A program made the translations under genes and the position numbers. Of a DNA stretch of 64,000 bases, positions 57,284-64,000 are shown one piece after another. The notes under the pieces are model-generated. The model saw nothing but the letters and a program-made list of their open reading frames with translations. It did not search any database and was not told the origin of the DNA. The stretch covers positions 1-64,000 of the forward strand of contig NZ_CCAS010000003.1 of the NCBI RefSeq assembly GCF_000612625.1, read 5' to 3'. Position 1 is the first letter of the stretch, and every line of letters starts with the position of its first letter. The stretch is from Neobacillus jeddahensis (GTDB taxonomy: Bacteria > Bacillota > Bacilli > Bacillales > Cytobacillaceae).

Positions 57284-57337
57284 ATCTAGCTCCAGCGACC
57301 AGCGACTAGTGTACTTCACTAACCGGGTGCTTCCGCT
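57284..57337 (-). repeat. Dispersed intergenic repeat after ilvD
   Basis: On the minus strand AGCGGAAGCACCCGGTTAG, AGTGTACTTCACT as an internal hairpin, CGCTGGTCGCTGGAGCTAGA. This composition resembles the short ...GGAGCTAGA... elements scattered between genes in many Bacillaceae (from memory). It starts at the ilvD stop and may serve as its terminator. Between here and the T-box promoter nothing else was recognised. Confidence 0.45.
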
Positions 57338-59008
57338 TTAAATCTTCATAATCCCGCCAGTATTGGCAGAGGTAACGAGCTTTGCGTATCTTGCAAGATA
57401 CCCGGTTTTAATTTTTGGCTCTGGTTTCACCCAGGCATTGCGTCTTTCAGTCAAAACCTCATCATCGACTAGAAGTTCAATGGAACGGGCTTCCAGGTCG
57501 ATTAAGATTTTGTCGCCATTTTCAACGAGTGCGATTGGACCACCTTCAGCTGCTTCTGGAGAAATATGACCGATGGAGATTCCACGGCTAGCCCCAGAAA
57601 AACGCCCGTCAGTGATAAGGGCAACTTCTTTGCCCAAGCCACGACCCATAATAGCGGAAGTAGGAGCGAGCATCTCCGGCATTCCTGGGCCGCCTTTTGG
57701 GCCTTCATAGCGGATAACCACAACATGGCCTGCTTGAACAGTCCCATTATTAATATTTTCTTGTGCTTCATCCTGTGATTCAAACACAATCGCTTCACCC
57801 AGGAAGGTTTTAATGGAAGGATCAACAGCTCCAACCTTGATCACACTGCCATCAGGAGCAATGTTTCCATATAGGATGGATAGTCCACCAACAGGGCTAT
57901 ATGGATTATCTTTTGTCCGGATGACCGTTTCGTTTGTGATTGTTGCCTCATTCACATTTTCATAAAGAGTTTTACCTGTAATGGTTAAGCGGTCCTTATG
58001 CAATGCGCCGTCTACCTTATAGAGTTCATTAATAATGGCACTAACTCCGCCAGCTCGATGGATATCTTCCATTGAATAATCGGATGCTGGCATAATCTTT
58101 GCTAAATAAGGGACCCGCTCAGCAATTTTATTAATCTCACTTAAGTCATAGTCAATACCAGCTTCGTGGGCAATTGCCAATGTATGAAGGACAGTATTGG
58201 TTGAGCCACCCATCGCCATATCGAGTGCAAAGGCATCATCAATGGCATCACGAGTAATAATGTCACGAGGACGAATATCTTGTTTTACGAGTTCAATTAA
58301 ATGTTTAGCTGCCTGACGAATTAGTTCATGTCGTTCTTCAGATGTAGCAATGATGGTGCCGTTACCGGGAACCGTCATCCCTAAAACTTCCATTAAACAG
58401 TTCATGGAATTAGCTGTAAACATCCCGGAACAAGATCCGCAAGTAGGACAGGCATTCGTTTCAATGTCTAACAGCTGCTGCTGACTGATTGTTCCATTAT
58501 GATAAGCACCAACACCTTCAAAAACAGAGGTGAGGGAAAGATTTTTTCCAGTCGAAGGTGACACGCCTGCTTCCATCGGACCACCGGACACAAAAACAGA
58601 TGGGACGTTCGTTCTGGCTGCTGCCATTAACATTCCAGGAGTTATTTTGTCACAGTTGGGAATGTAAAAGACGCCATCAAACCAATGGGCATTGATCACT
58701 GTTTCGGCACTGTCGGCGATAAGCTCGCGGCTCGGCAGGGAATAGCGCATCCCAATATGTCCCATCGCGATTCCATCATCTACCCCGATTGTATTAAATT
58801 CGAAAGGAATGCCGCCGGCCTCACGAATCGCTTCTTTCACAATCTCACCGAAATGATTAAGGTGCTTATGTCCTGGAATAATTTCAATAAACGAGTTACA
58901 AACGCCAATAAATGGCTTCTCAAGATCACTCGTTTTAACCCCTGTTGCATATAAAAGACTACGGTGGGGTGCTCGATCAATTCCCTTTTTAATCATGTCG
59001 CTACGCAT
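57338..59008 (-). CDS. ilvD: Dihydroxy-acid dehydratase
   Basis: A 556-residue Fe-S dehydratase for valine and isoleucine synthesis. Motifs are [20 protein letters not shown] at the start, [37 protein letters not shown] with cluster cysteines, and [25 protein letters not shown] precedes the ATG. It lies 11 bases after ilvE and is expressed from a promoter separate from the T-box operon. Confidence 0.97.
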   Translation of the reverse strand: MRSDMIKKGIDRAPHRSLLYATGVKTSDLEKPFIGVCNSFIEIIPGHKHLNHFGEIVKEAIREAGGIPFEFNTIGVDDGIAMGHIGMRYSLPSRELIADSAETVINAHWFDGVFYIPNCDKITPGMLMAAARTNVPSVFVSGGPMEAGVSPSTGKNLSLTSVFEGVGAYHNGTISQQQLLDIETNACPTCGSCSGMFTANSMNCLMEVLGMTVPGNGTIIATSEERHELIRQAAKHLIELVKQDIRPRDIITRDAIDDAFALDMAMGGSTNTVLHTLAIAHEAGIDYDLSEINKIAERVPYLAKIMPASDYSMEDIHRAGGVSAIINELYKVDGALHKDRLTITGKTLYENVNEATITNETVIRTKDNPYSPVGGLSILYGNIAPDGSVIKVGAVDPSIKTFLGEAIVFESQDEAQENINNGTVQAGHVVVIRYEGPKGGPGMPEMLAPTSAIMGRGLGKEVALITDGRFSGASRGISIGHISPEAAEGGPIALVENGDKILIDLEARSIELLVDDEVLTERRNAWVKPEPKIKTGYLARYAKLVTSANTGGIMKI

Positions 59009-59019
59009 TTTCTTTGCTC

Positions 59020-59928
59020 CTAACTAACGTTTGCGTGGGATGCTCCTGCTGGGTAACAAGCCACACCGTCTGTTGTTACAATTTTCCTATATTCCTCTAA
59101 GAGAACCTTTGTTACTTCCCCTGGTTTTCCCTCTTTAATTTGACGGCCATCGACATCGATAACAGCGATGACTTCAACGGCTGTTCCAGTTAGGAACACT
59201 TCGTCTGCTACATAGACATCGTGGCGAGTGAAGGGTGATTCTCTAACGTCAAAGCCCTTGGCTCTTGCCACATCCAGGATGGCGTTACGCGTAATTCCTT
59301 CTAATGCCCCTAAATAAACGGGTGGAGTATAGATGACCCCATTTTTTACGATAAAGATATTGTCTGCTGAGCCTTCAGTAACATACCCTTGATCGTTAAG
59401 CATTAATGCTTCCTCAACGCCAGCTTGATTCGCTTCTAATTTAACGAGGATATTATTTAAGTAATTTAGTGATTTCACTTGTGGACTGAGGACATCTGGA
59501 CGATTCCTTCGACTTGCAACAGAAGCAATCTTGATTCCACGTTCGTAATACTCTTTAGGATACATACTCAATTCTTCAGCAATAATAATTACATTTGGTT
59601 TCGAGCAGGAAGATGGGTCAAGGCCGAGATTACCTTTACCTCGGGAAACAACGACACGAATATACGCACTTTCCAGCTGATTTTTTCTAATGGTTTCAAC
59701 GATTAACTGCGTCATTTCCTCCTGTGTGAATGGAATCTGCAGCATAATGGATTGAGCTGATTCGAATAGTCTTTTTAGGTGGGCATCAAGTCTGAAGACA
59801 TTTCCGCTGTAAACACGAATACCTTCAAAAACACCATCACCATATAAAAAACCATGATCAAATACTGATATAACAGCATCTTCTTTCTTGACGAATTCTC
59901 CGCCAAGGAAAATCCATTGACTTCCCAA
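59020..59928 (-). CDS. ilvE: Branched-chain amino acid aminotransferase
   Basis: A 302-residue PLP class IV transaminase. The start is the TTG at 59928 behind AAAGGAG, giving the family N-terminus [20 protein letters not shown] and then [20 protein letters not shown]. Frames extending further upstream to 60006 have no ribosome site. The PLP lysine lies in SLNYLNN-type [15 protein letters not shown] (about 157), and the late [16 protein letters not shown] is conserved. It is first in an ilvE-ilvD operon and performs the last step for all three branched-chain amino acids. Confidence 0.95.
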   Translation of the reverse strand: MGSQWIFLGGEFVKKEDAVISVFDHGFLYGDGVFEGIRVYSGNVFRLDAHLKRLFESAQSIMLQIPFTQEEMTQLIVETIRKNQLESAYIRVVVSRGKGNLGLDPSSCSKPNVIIIAEELSMYPKEYYERGIKIASVASRRNRPDVLSPQVKSLNYLNNILVKLEANQAGVEEALMLNDQGYVTEGSADNIFIVKNGVIYTPPVYLGALEGITRNAILDVARAKGFDVRESPFTRHDVYVADEVFLTGTAVEVIAVIDVDGRQIKEGKPGEVTKVLLEEYRKIVTTDGVACYPAGASHANVS

Positions 59929-60038
59929 CTTAACCACTCCTTTTAATGATAGACCGCCACACATAATAAAAATATAATTGAAAAAGTTTGCCTTCCTCAG
60001 CATCATTGGATGTTGAATACTGGCAGTGTCAGATATGA

Positions 60039-60059
60039 ATGATTATTTTCGATAATCAT
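60039..60059. promoter_or_regulatory. Palindromic operator-like site over the ilvE -10 region
   Basis: ATGATTAT, five bases, ATAATCAT: an 8-bp perfect inverted repeat that overlaps the -10 hexamer and the predicted start point of ilvE. The form is that of a repressor site; the protein is not known. Confidence 0.5.
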
Positions 60060-60083
60060 ACAACCAATCGATAACATGGTCAA
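60055..60083 (-). promoter_or_regulatory. SigA-type promoter of ilvE-ilvD
   Basis: On the minus strand TTGACC (60083-60078), a 17-bp spacer and TATGAT (60060-60055). The start point would be near 60047, giving a leader of about 120 bases before the TTG start of ilvE. Confidence 0.75.
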
Positions 60084-60164
60084 TATAGAAATCTGACAAT
60101 TCAAAACAATCAAAATATGTGATAGCGTTTTCATTCTTATTCTAATAAGGAAAAGCACGAAGAA

Positions 60165-60179
60165 AATTTTTTGAAAATT
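60165..60179. promoter_or_regulatory. CodY box upstream of ilvE
   Basis: AATTTTTTGAAAATT matches the CodY consensus AATTTTCWGAAAATT at 14 of 15 positions. It is about 120 bp upstream of the predicted ilvE start point. CodY is a global branched-chain amino acid sensor, so the location makes biological sense. The rest of the 60.0-60.3 kb gap shows nothing recognisable. Confidence 0.6.
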
Positions 60180-60294
60180 TTTTCTTTTAGATGTGTAAAG
60201 AGGAGGAAAATGGAGGGAATTTAAAGGAGAGTGTAGGAAAATCGATGTGTTTTCAGCCATAAAGGAATCGAATTTATTCTAGTGGAAATAGGGT

Positions 60295-61014
60295 CTATCC
60301 TATTTTGGCAAGATATTCGTACACTTCCCGTAAATCACGAAGACCTTTGTTTTCGGCAAGCTGTAAATAATGTCCCCAGATTTGAGCAGTCATGATTGCA
60401 TCGCCAAGGGCATGATGCCGATTCTGTATATCAACATTACATTCATTGCATACAACTTCAAGCGGTGCTGACTTGAGGGCCGGGGAAGATAAGCGGATCA
60501 GGAAGGAAGTATCAATGATACGGTGGCTAAATTTCGTTCGTAATATGTCCCAAGTCATTTTCTGCATAAAGGATTGTTCATGCTTGGAGTGGTGAGCCAC
60601 GAGCACATCACTTTTAACATACTGAAAAAATTGCATTAATACCTCAGTGGCAGGTGGCGCTGTACGTAATTCGGTTACTTGAATATTCGTTAATGACGAA
60701 ATTTCTTCTGAAAGTGGTCCGTCTGATTTCACTAGCGAATAAAAGGTTTCCTGCTCTTTGATGTGAGGTCCCTGCATTTTGATTGCGCCAATTGAGAGGA
60801 TTTGATCGCCCTTATCGGGAAAAAAGCCTGTTGTTTCTAAATCAAAAACGACTACATTTAATTCGTTAAGTGGTGTATCTAAGTAATTACTTTGTTTCAT
60901 TTCGCGTTGTAGTTCTCTAAGAAAAGCCATTTGTTGTGGAGTTGATGCTCCTAGCACACTTGCATAAACGTTTGAACTTAGTTTCCCTGATATTTGCCTG
61001 AAAAATTGGATCAT
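60295..61014 (-). CDS. DnaQ-like 3'-5' exonuclease
   Basis: A protein of about 239 residues with the DEDD exonuclease fold: motif I VVFDLETTGFFPDKGDQILS (Asp/Glu), motif II around VAHHSKHEQSFM, motif III HHALGDAIMT. It belongs to the DnaQ/PolC-exonuclease type group and lacks a polymerase. The start is placed at the ATG at 61014 behind GGAG, one base after the upstream stop; ATGs at 61023 and 61029 overlap that gene. It is conserved next to the DUF294 gene here, so it may act in a nucleotide-signalling or repair context rather than replication. Confidence 0.85.
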   Translation of the reverse strand: MIQFFRQISGKLSSNVYASVLGASTPQQMAFLRELQREMKQSNYLDTPLNELNVVVFDLETTGFFPDKGDQILSIGAIKMQGPHIKEQETFYSLVKSDGPLSEEISSLTNIQVTELRTAPPATEVLMQFFQYVKSDVLVAHHSKHEQSFMQKMTWDILRTKFSHRIIDTSFLIRLSSPALKSAPLEVVCNECNVDIQNRHHALGDAIMTAQIWGHYLQLAENKGLRDLREVYEYLAKIG

Positions 61015-61015
61015 C

Positions 61016-62002
61016 TCATTCATCTCCATCGGTATCGTCCTTTTCTAGCAGCCTTCTAACATGATGAAAAAGGGCGGCACCATTTTTGATTATCTCTTTT
61101 ATTTCCTTCGTTTGTTCTTTTGTAAGCATATGAATGGCCAAATAATGACCGGAATCATAATTTGTGTGATCTCCAAATAACAGTCGGTATTGAAGGAGCT
61201 TTAAAAACTGCTGCTGGTAAAATTGTTTGCCAGCAAACGGAAAGCAACTATCTGGTATCTTTTCGAGACGTAAAAGGGTTGAGGTTTCCAATCGTTTTTC
61301 TTTAATAGATAAAAGACGTACGGCATTTACATAGGGGTATAACCCAATTTCTTTTATATTAAGAGCCCCAGCATGCGGACCGTGTGTTTCTACTAAAAGC
61401 TTGCCTAACACGTTGATTCCTTTTTTGAGATGCAAGGTATTACGTAGAGATTTTGTGAGTAATTGTTCTTTATTGGTTGTTTGATAGAGATGCTTTTTTA
61501 ACTGGTCAACATAGGTACTTTCGCCATAGAAAGATCTTCCGTCCAGAAAAATTAACAAATAGCGAATCGATTCCCAAGAGGACTCAAGGACCCACTTTGT
61601 TAGCTGCTGCTGCCATTCGGCTATTGATTTACACCAGAAGGGATTGCTGGCCATGACGCCACCATCACAATAGGGGTAGCCCGCTTGAAATAATCCTTTA
61701 GAAATCTCTCTTCCTAACGTTAAAAAGTAGGATTTAACCTCATCATTTTGATCGTGATAGATAATCCCATGGTCTTGATCACTCCAAACGGATTGTTCAA
61801 GCCTTCCAGCACTACCCATTACAAAGAAGGAGAAGGGAGAGGGTGGGGGGCCATGTTGATCGATTACTTGATTAATAGCTACTTCTACCACTTGTTTGAT
61901 GATTTCATCATGCAAGTGGTTTAGCTTAAAGTGTTCATGAACAGCTTCGTTTATGTGTTCCTGTTTGAATTCTACGATCTTGGAGTAAATGTTATCTTCC
62001 AT
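61016..62002 (-). CDS. DUF294 nucleotidyltransferase-like protein (GlnD-like)
   Basis: A protein of 328 residues. The nucleotidyltransferase motif FFVMGSAGRLEQSVWSDQDH (about residues 58-77) fits the DUF294 family and resembles the GlnD active-site pattern G-S-x-G-R-x-E with a downstream acidic pair. The C-terminal part is a helical DUF294_C-type substrate-binding domain. CBS and cyclic-nucleotide domains, frequent in relatives, are absent. The start is the ATG at 62002 behind GGGAGGTGG. It lies downstream of the ammonium transporter gene, where a PII protein gene is more usual. Confidence 0.8.
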   Translation of the reverse strand: MEDNIYSKIVEFKQEHINEAVHEHFKLNHLHDEIIKQVVEVAINQVIDQHGPPPSPFSFFVMGSAGRLEQSVWSDQDHGIIYHDQNDEVKSYFLTLGREISKGLFQAGYPYCDGGVMASNPFWCKSIAEWQQQLTKWVLESSWESIRYLLIFLDGRSFYGESTYVDQLKKHLYQTTNKEQLLTKSLRNTLHLKKGINVLGKLLVETHGPHAGALNIKEIGLYPYVNAVRLLSIKEKRLETSTLLRLEKIPDSCFPFAGKQFYQQQFLKLLQYRLLFGDHTNYDSGHYLAIHMLTKEQTKEIKEIIKNGAALFHHVRRLLEKDDTDGDE

Positions 62003-62034
62003 GGTTTCCACCTCCCATCTCAACAAAACAATAA

Positions 62035-62073
62035 GGTAGTCAATCCCTTGTTTTAAAAAAAGGATTGACTACC
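62035..62073 (-). terminator. Stem-loop between amtB and the DUF294 gene
   Basis: GGTAGTCAATCC (62035-62046) pairs perfectly with GGATTGACTACC (62062-62073). No strong T-run follows on the minus strand, so partial termination or mRNA processing is likely, rather than a full stop. Confidence 0.6.
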
Positions 62074-62092
62074 AAACTATATCTTAGTTAGT

Positions 62093-63352
62093 TTAAGCAT
62101 TGATCTTTTGTTCGGCCTTCAGTAATTCAGGGTAACCGTAGCTACCATGCTCACTCATATCAAGACCAATGATTTCTTCCTCTTCCGTCACACGCAAGCC
62201 ATTCATAGCTTTTTTCATAATCGCTAAAAGGATGAAGGAAACAATAAAGGCGAAAGCTGCACAAGTAACGACACCCAATGCTTGAACGCCTAATTGGTGG
62301 AGGCCGCCTCCATAAAATAAACCTGGTTTACCGACTGTTGCTAATTCCTTTGTGGCAAAGAATCCAGTTGATAGTGTACCCCATACCCCGGCTGTACCAT
62401 GGACGGAAAGGGCTGCAATTGGATCATCAATCTTCACTTTTTCAAAGAAACGAATGCTATAGAATACGAGAATACCAGCGATAAAACCAATCAGAACAGC
62501 TGCCCATGTTTCAACGAAGGCACAGGATGCGGTGATGGCAACCAATCCAGCTAATGCTCCATTAAGCATCATTGGCACATCGGCCTTACCTAATACGATC
62601 CAAGAAATGATCATGGCAGCGATCGTTCCAGCAGCAGCAGCAAGATTTGTATTCATGGCAACAAATCCAAAGAAGGCACTGTCAACAGATAAAGTACTGC
62701 CAGCATTAAATCCAAACCAACCTACCCATAGAATAAGCACACTCAAGGCGGTAAATACTTGGTTATGCCCGGCAATATTATTTGCGGAACCATCTTTATT
62801 GAATTTACCAATCCGAGGTTTTAAGAGAATCGTAGCAGCAAGTGCTGCCATGGCACCAGTTAAATGAACAACAGTTGATCCGGCAAAATCTTGTTTGCCA
62901 TGCTCTGCTAACCAGCCGCCGCCCCAAATCCAATGTGCGATAGGTGGATAAACAATGACTGAGAATAATAAGGCAAATACGAGATAGGCCCCAAGCTTAG
63001 CTCGTTCGGCGAAGCCGCCAAAGGCAATTGTTAACGAAATACCCGCAAAAGCTAATTGGAATAAAAAGAAAACGGAACCTGATAATGGTAAGCCATCGAT
63101 GTCATAGCCGGAATAGAGGAAATCGGAGAATCCAATCAAAGGATTTCCTTTGCCAAAAATTAACCCGTAGCCAACTGCCCAAAATACGATCGAGCTAATA
63201 CCAAAGGTAAGTATCGTTTTCCCCGCAATATGTCCTGCGTTTTTCATTCTGGTTGAACCTGTTTCGAGAAGGATAAAGCCGCCGATCATTAAGATGACAA
63301 GTACAGCTCCTACCATAACCCAAAGACTGTTCATTAAAAAAATTGTATCCAT
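62093..63352 (-). CDS. amtB: Ammonium transporter
   Basis: A 419-residue Amt/MEP/Rh channel (nrgA in B. subtilis) with eleven membrane helices. Conserved features are GGFILLETGSTRMKNAGHIA (about 24-43), WGGGWLAEHG, DFAGSTVVHLTGAMAAL with the first pore His, NQVFTALSVLILWVGWFGFN and DDPIAALSVHGTAGVWGTL with the second pore His. AAAGGGGG precedes the ATG. A TnrA/GlnR box lies immediately upstream. No glnK (nrgB) gene follows; the next gene encodes a DUF294 nucleotidyltransferase. Confidence 0.95.
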   Translation of the reverse strand: MDTIFLMNSLWVMVGAVLVILMIGGFILLETGSTRMKNAGHIAGKTILTFGISSIVFWAVGYGLIFGKGNPLIGFSDFLYSGYDIDGLPLSGSVFFLFQLAFAGISLTIAFGGFAERAKLGAYLVFALLFSVIVYPPIAHWIWGGGWLAEHGKQDFAGSTVVHLTGAMAALAATILLKPRIGKFNKDGSANNIAGHNQVFTALSVLILWVGWFGFNAGSTLSVDSAFFGFVAMNTNLAAAAGTIAAMIISWIVLGKADVPMMLNGALAGLVAITASCAFVETWAAVLIGFIAGILVFYSIRFFEKVKIDDPIAALSVHGTAGVWGTLSTGFFATKELATVGKPGLFYGGGLHQLGVQALGVVTCAAFAFIVSFILLAIMKKAMNGLRVTEEEEIIGLDMSEHGSYGYPELLKAEQKINA

Positions 63353-63374
63353 CTTTTTTCCCCCTTTATGATAA

Positions 63375-63391
63375 TGTTAATTTTTATAACA
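63375..63391. promoter_or_regulatory. TnrA/GlnR box upstream of amtB
   Basis: TGTTAATTTTTATAACA matches TGTNANATTTTNTNACA at 16 of 17 positions. It starts only 23 bases before the amtB ATG. A second, imperfect half-site pair TGTAGTTGTATTTTCACA lies at 63397-63414. The proximity to the start suggests repression by GlnR, or a promoter overlapping the box; the activating site may be the upstream one. Confidence 0.7.
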
Positions 63392-63512
63392 TTCAGTGTA
63401 GTTGTATTTTCACATGAATGTCATGTTTGTTTCTATAACTTTGGGAGGAAATCTGACATAGTTTTTGAAAGTAGGCTTATTTTCTGACTTTGCGGAGGAC
63501 GACTAACAAAGA

Positions 63513-63547
63513 AAAAACCTCACTCTAATGTAAGAGACGAGGTTTTT
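63513..63547 (-). terminator. Terminator of tnrA
   Basis: AAAAACCTC (63513-63521) pairs with GAGGTTTTT (63539-63547), with T-runs. It lies 14 bases beyond the tnrA stop. Confidence 0.8.
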
Positions 63548-63560
63548 ATGGGGAAATCTA

Positions 63561-63890
63561 TTACTGGTTCTTTCGCATTCCAAACTGTGCATTAAGCTGT
63601 CCTTGAATCATTTTCCGACGAATATCTTCTTGATTTTGTTTCTTTTGTTCGCGCAGCATTTCCTTCCTGATTTCATGTGTCTGGACGCCATCCTCAATTT
63701 TGTTGGCGATGTCCATTAGTAATTCCACATCAGAAAAAGAAAATTTACGACTTCCCCCGGCCGATCTTTCAGGGAAAATTAGTTTCCGTTCTTCATAATA
63801 ACGGATTTGTCTTTCGGATAGACCGGTAAGATCCCTGACAATGCCAATTGTTATGACCTTCTTATCCTTATAAGATAAATCTTTTCCCAT
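63561..63890 (-). CDS. tnrA: MerR-family nitrogen regulator TnrA
   Basis: A 109-residue regulator. A MerR-type helix-turn-helix occupies residues 13-62 ([31 protein letters not shown]). The N-terminal [13 protein letters not shown] and the C-terminal GQLNAQF tail match TnrA rather than GlnR; this tail contacts feedback-inhibited glutamine synthetase and the PII protein. TnrA is active under nitrogen limitation, and boxes for it are visible before amtB, the purine genes and its own gene. The gene is monocistronic. Confidence 0.9.
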   Translation of the reverse strand: MGKDLSYKDKKVITIGIVRDLTGLSERQIRYYEERKLIFPERSAGGSRKFSFSDVELLMDIANKIEDGVQTHEIRKEMLREQKKQNQEDIRRKMIQGQLNAQFGMRKNQ

Positions 63891-63942
63891 GTTAGTCGCT
63901 CACCACACCCTATTATCTGCCATATTTAGAATATTGTAAAAT

Positions 63943-63965
63943 ATTATACGTTAGATTTTCTCACA
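63943..63965 (-). promoter_or_regulatory. tnrA promoter with TnrA/GlnR box
   Basis: On the minus strand TGTGAGAAAATCTAACG (63965-63949) matches TGTNANAAAATNTNACA at 16 of 17 positions and is followed directly by a consensus TATAAT (63948-63943). The box therefore fills the -35/-10 spacer, a position suited to repression (by GlnR, or TnrA on itself), not activation. Confidence 0.7.
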
Positions 63966-64000
63966 TGAATCAAGATTTTTCTACTATAAAACTATTTTTA

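Overview
The window reads as chromosomal DNA of a low-GC Gram-positive bacterium of the family Bacillaceae (Bacillus/Neobacillus-like). The reasons are the strong AGGAGG-type ribosome binding sites, frequent TTG and GTG starts, a T-box leader on the branched-chain amino acid operon, a TnrA gene with TnrA/GlnR boxes, a CodY-like box, a YesM/YesN-type two-component pair and a Bacillus-type puc purine catabolism set. No rRNA, tRNA, phage, IS element or CRISPR array was recognised. The genus is an inference, because no phylogenetic marker gene is present.

Left part (1-15 kb), sugar acquisition and glycoside metabolism: a carbohydrate ABC transporter (lipoprotein truncated by the window edge, plus two permeases) is divergent from a histidine kinase/response regulator pair. 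It is followed by three Gfo/Idh/MocA dehydrogenases, two TIM-barrel sugar isomerase/epimerases, a ThuA-domain protein, an AraC regulator and a GH13 alpha-glucosidase, then the frameshifted, internally deleted remnant of a second glucosidase. Two promoters share a 61-bp gap-free alignable element that carries a 20-bp-spaced direct repeat, probably the AraC regulator's operator.

15-24 kb, mixed genes: a PAS-GGDEF-EAL c-di-GMP protein, a MATE exporter, a small conserved protein, a DUF4097 protein and an EamA transporter, then adenine deaminase and guanine deaminase.

24-41 kb, the core of the window: one co-directional series of genes that should take purine bases down to ammonia. It runs from XdhC (PucA), PucB, PucC, PucD and a PucE protein fused to OHCU decarboxylase, through uricase, HIU hydrolase, allantoinase, allantoate amidohydrolase and an M20-type hydrolase with an altered metal site, to a complete urease set (ureA, B, C, E, F, G, D). 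A 17/17 match to the TnrA/GlnR box lies about 48 bp upstream of a plausible start point, so induction under nitrogen limitation is expected.

41-48 kb, housekeeping and unknown genes: an SRPBCC protein, a membrane dipeptidase, an excisionase-like HTH protein, a DUF488 protein, a YitT-family membrane protein, a beta-helix protein, a polytopic membrane protein whose 3' end is formed by a dispersed repeat, a GYF-RDD membrane protein and a DUF3892 protein.

48-60 kb, branched-chain amino acids: on the minus strand, ilvE-ilvD, then a T-box leader with an apparent AUC (Ile) specifier, then ilvB-ilvH-ilvC-leuA-leuB-leuC-leuD. 60-64 kb, nitrogen sensing: tnrA, amtB, a GlnD-like DUF294 nucleotidyltransferase and a DnaQ-type exonuclease.

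The most unusual structural signal is a family of three intergenic arrays (14.6, 36.0 and 56.7 kb). Each has six to eight copies of a 10-bp unit, TTCTACAAAA, repeated mostly every 20-21 bp, which is two turns of B-DNA.
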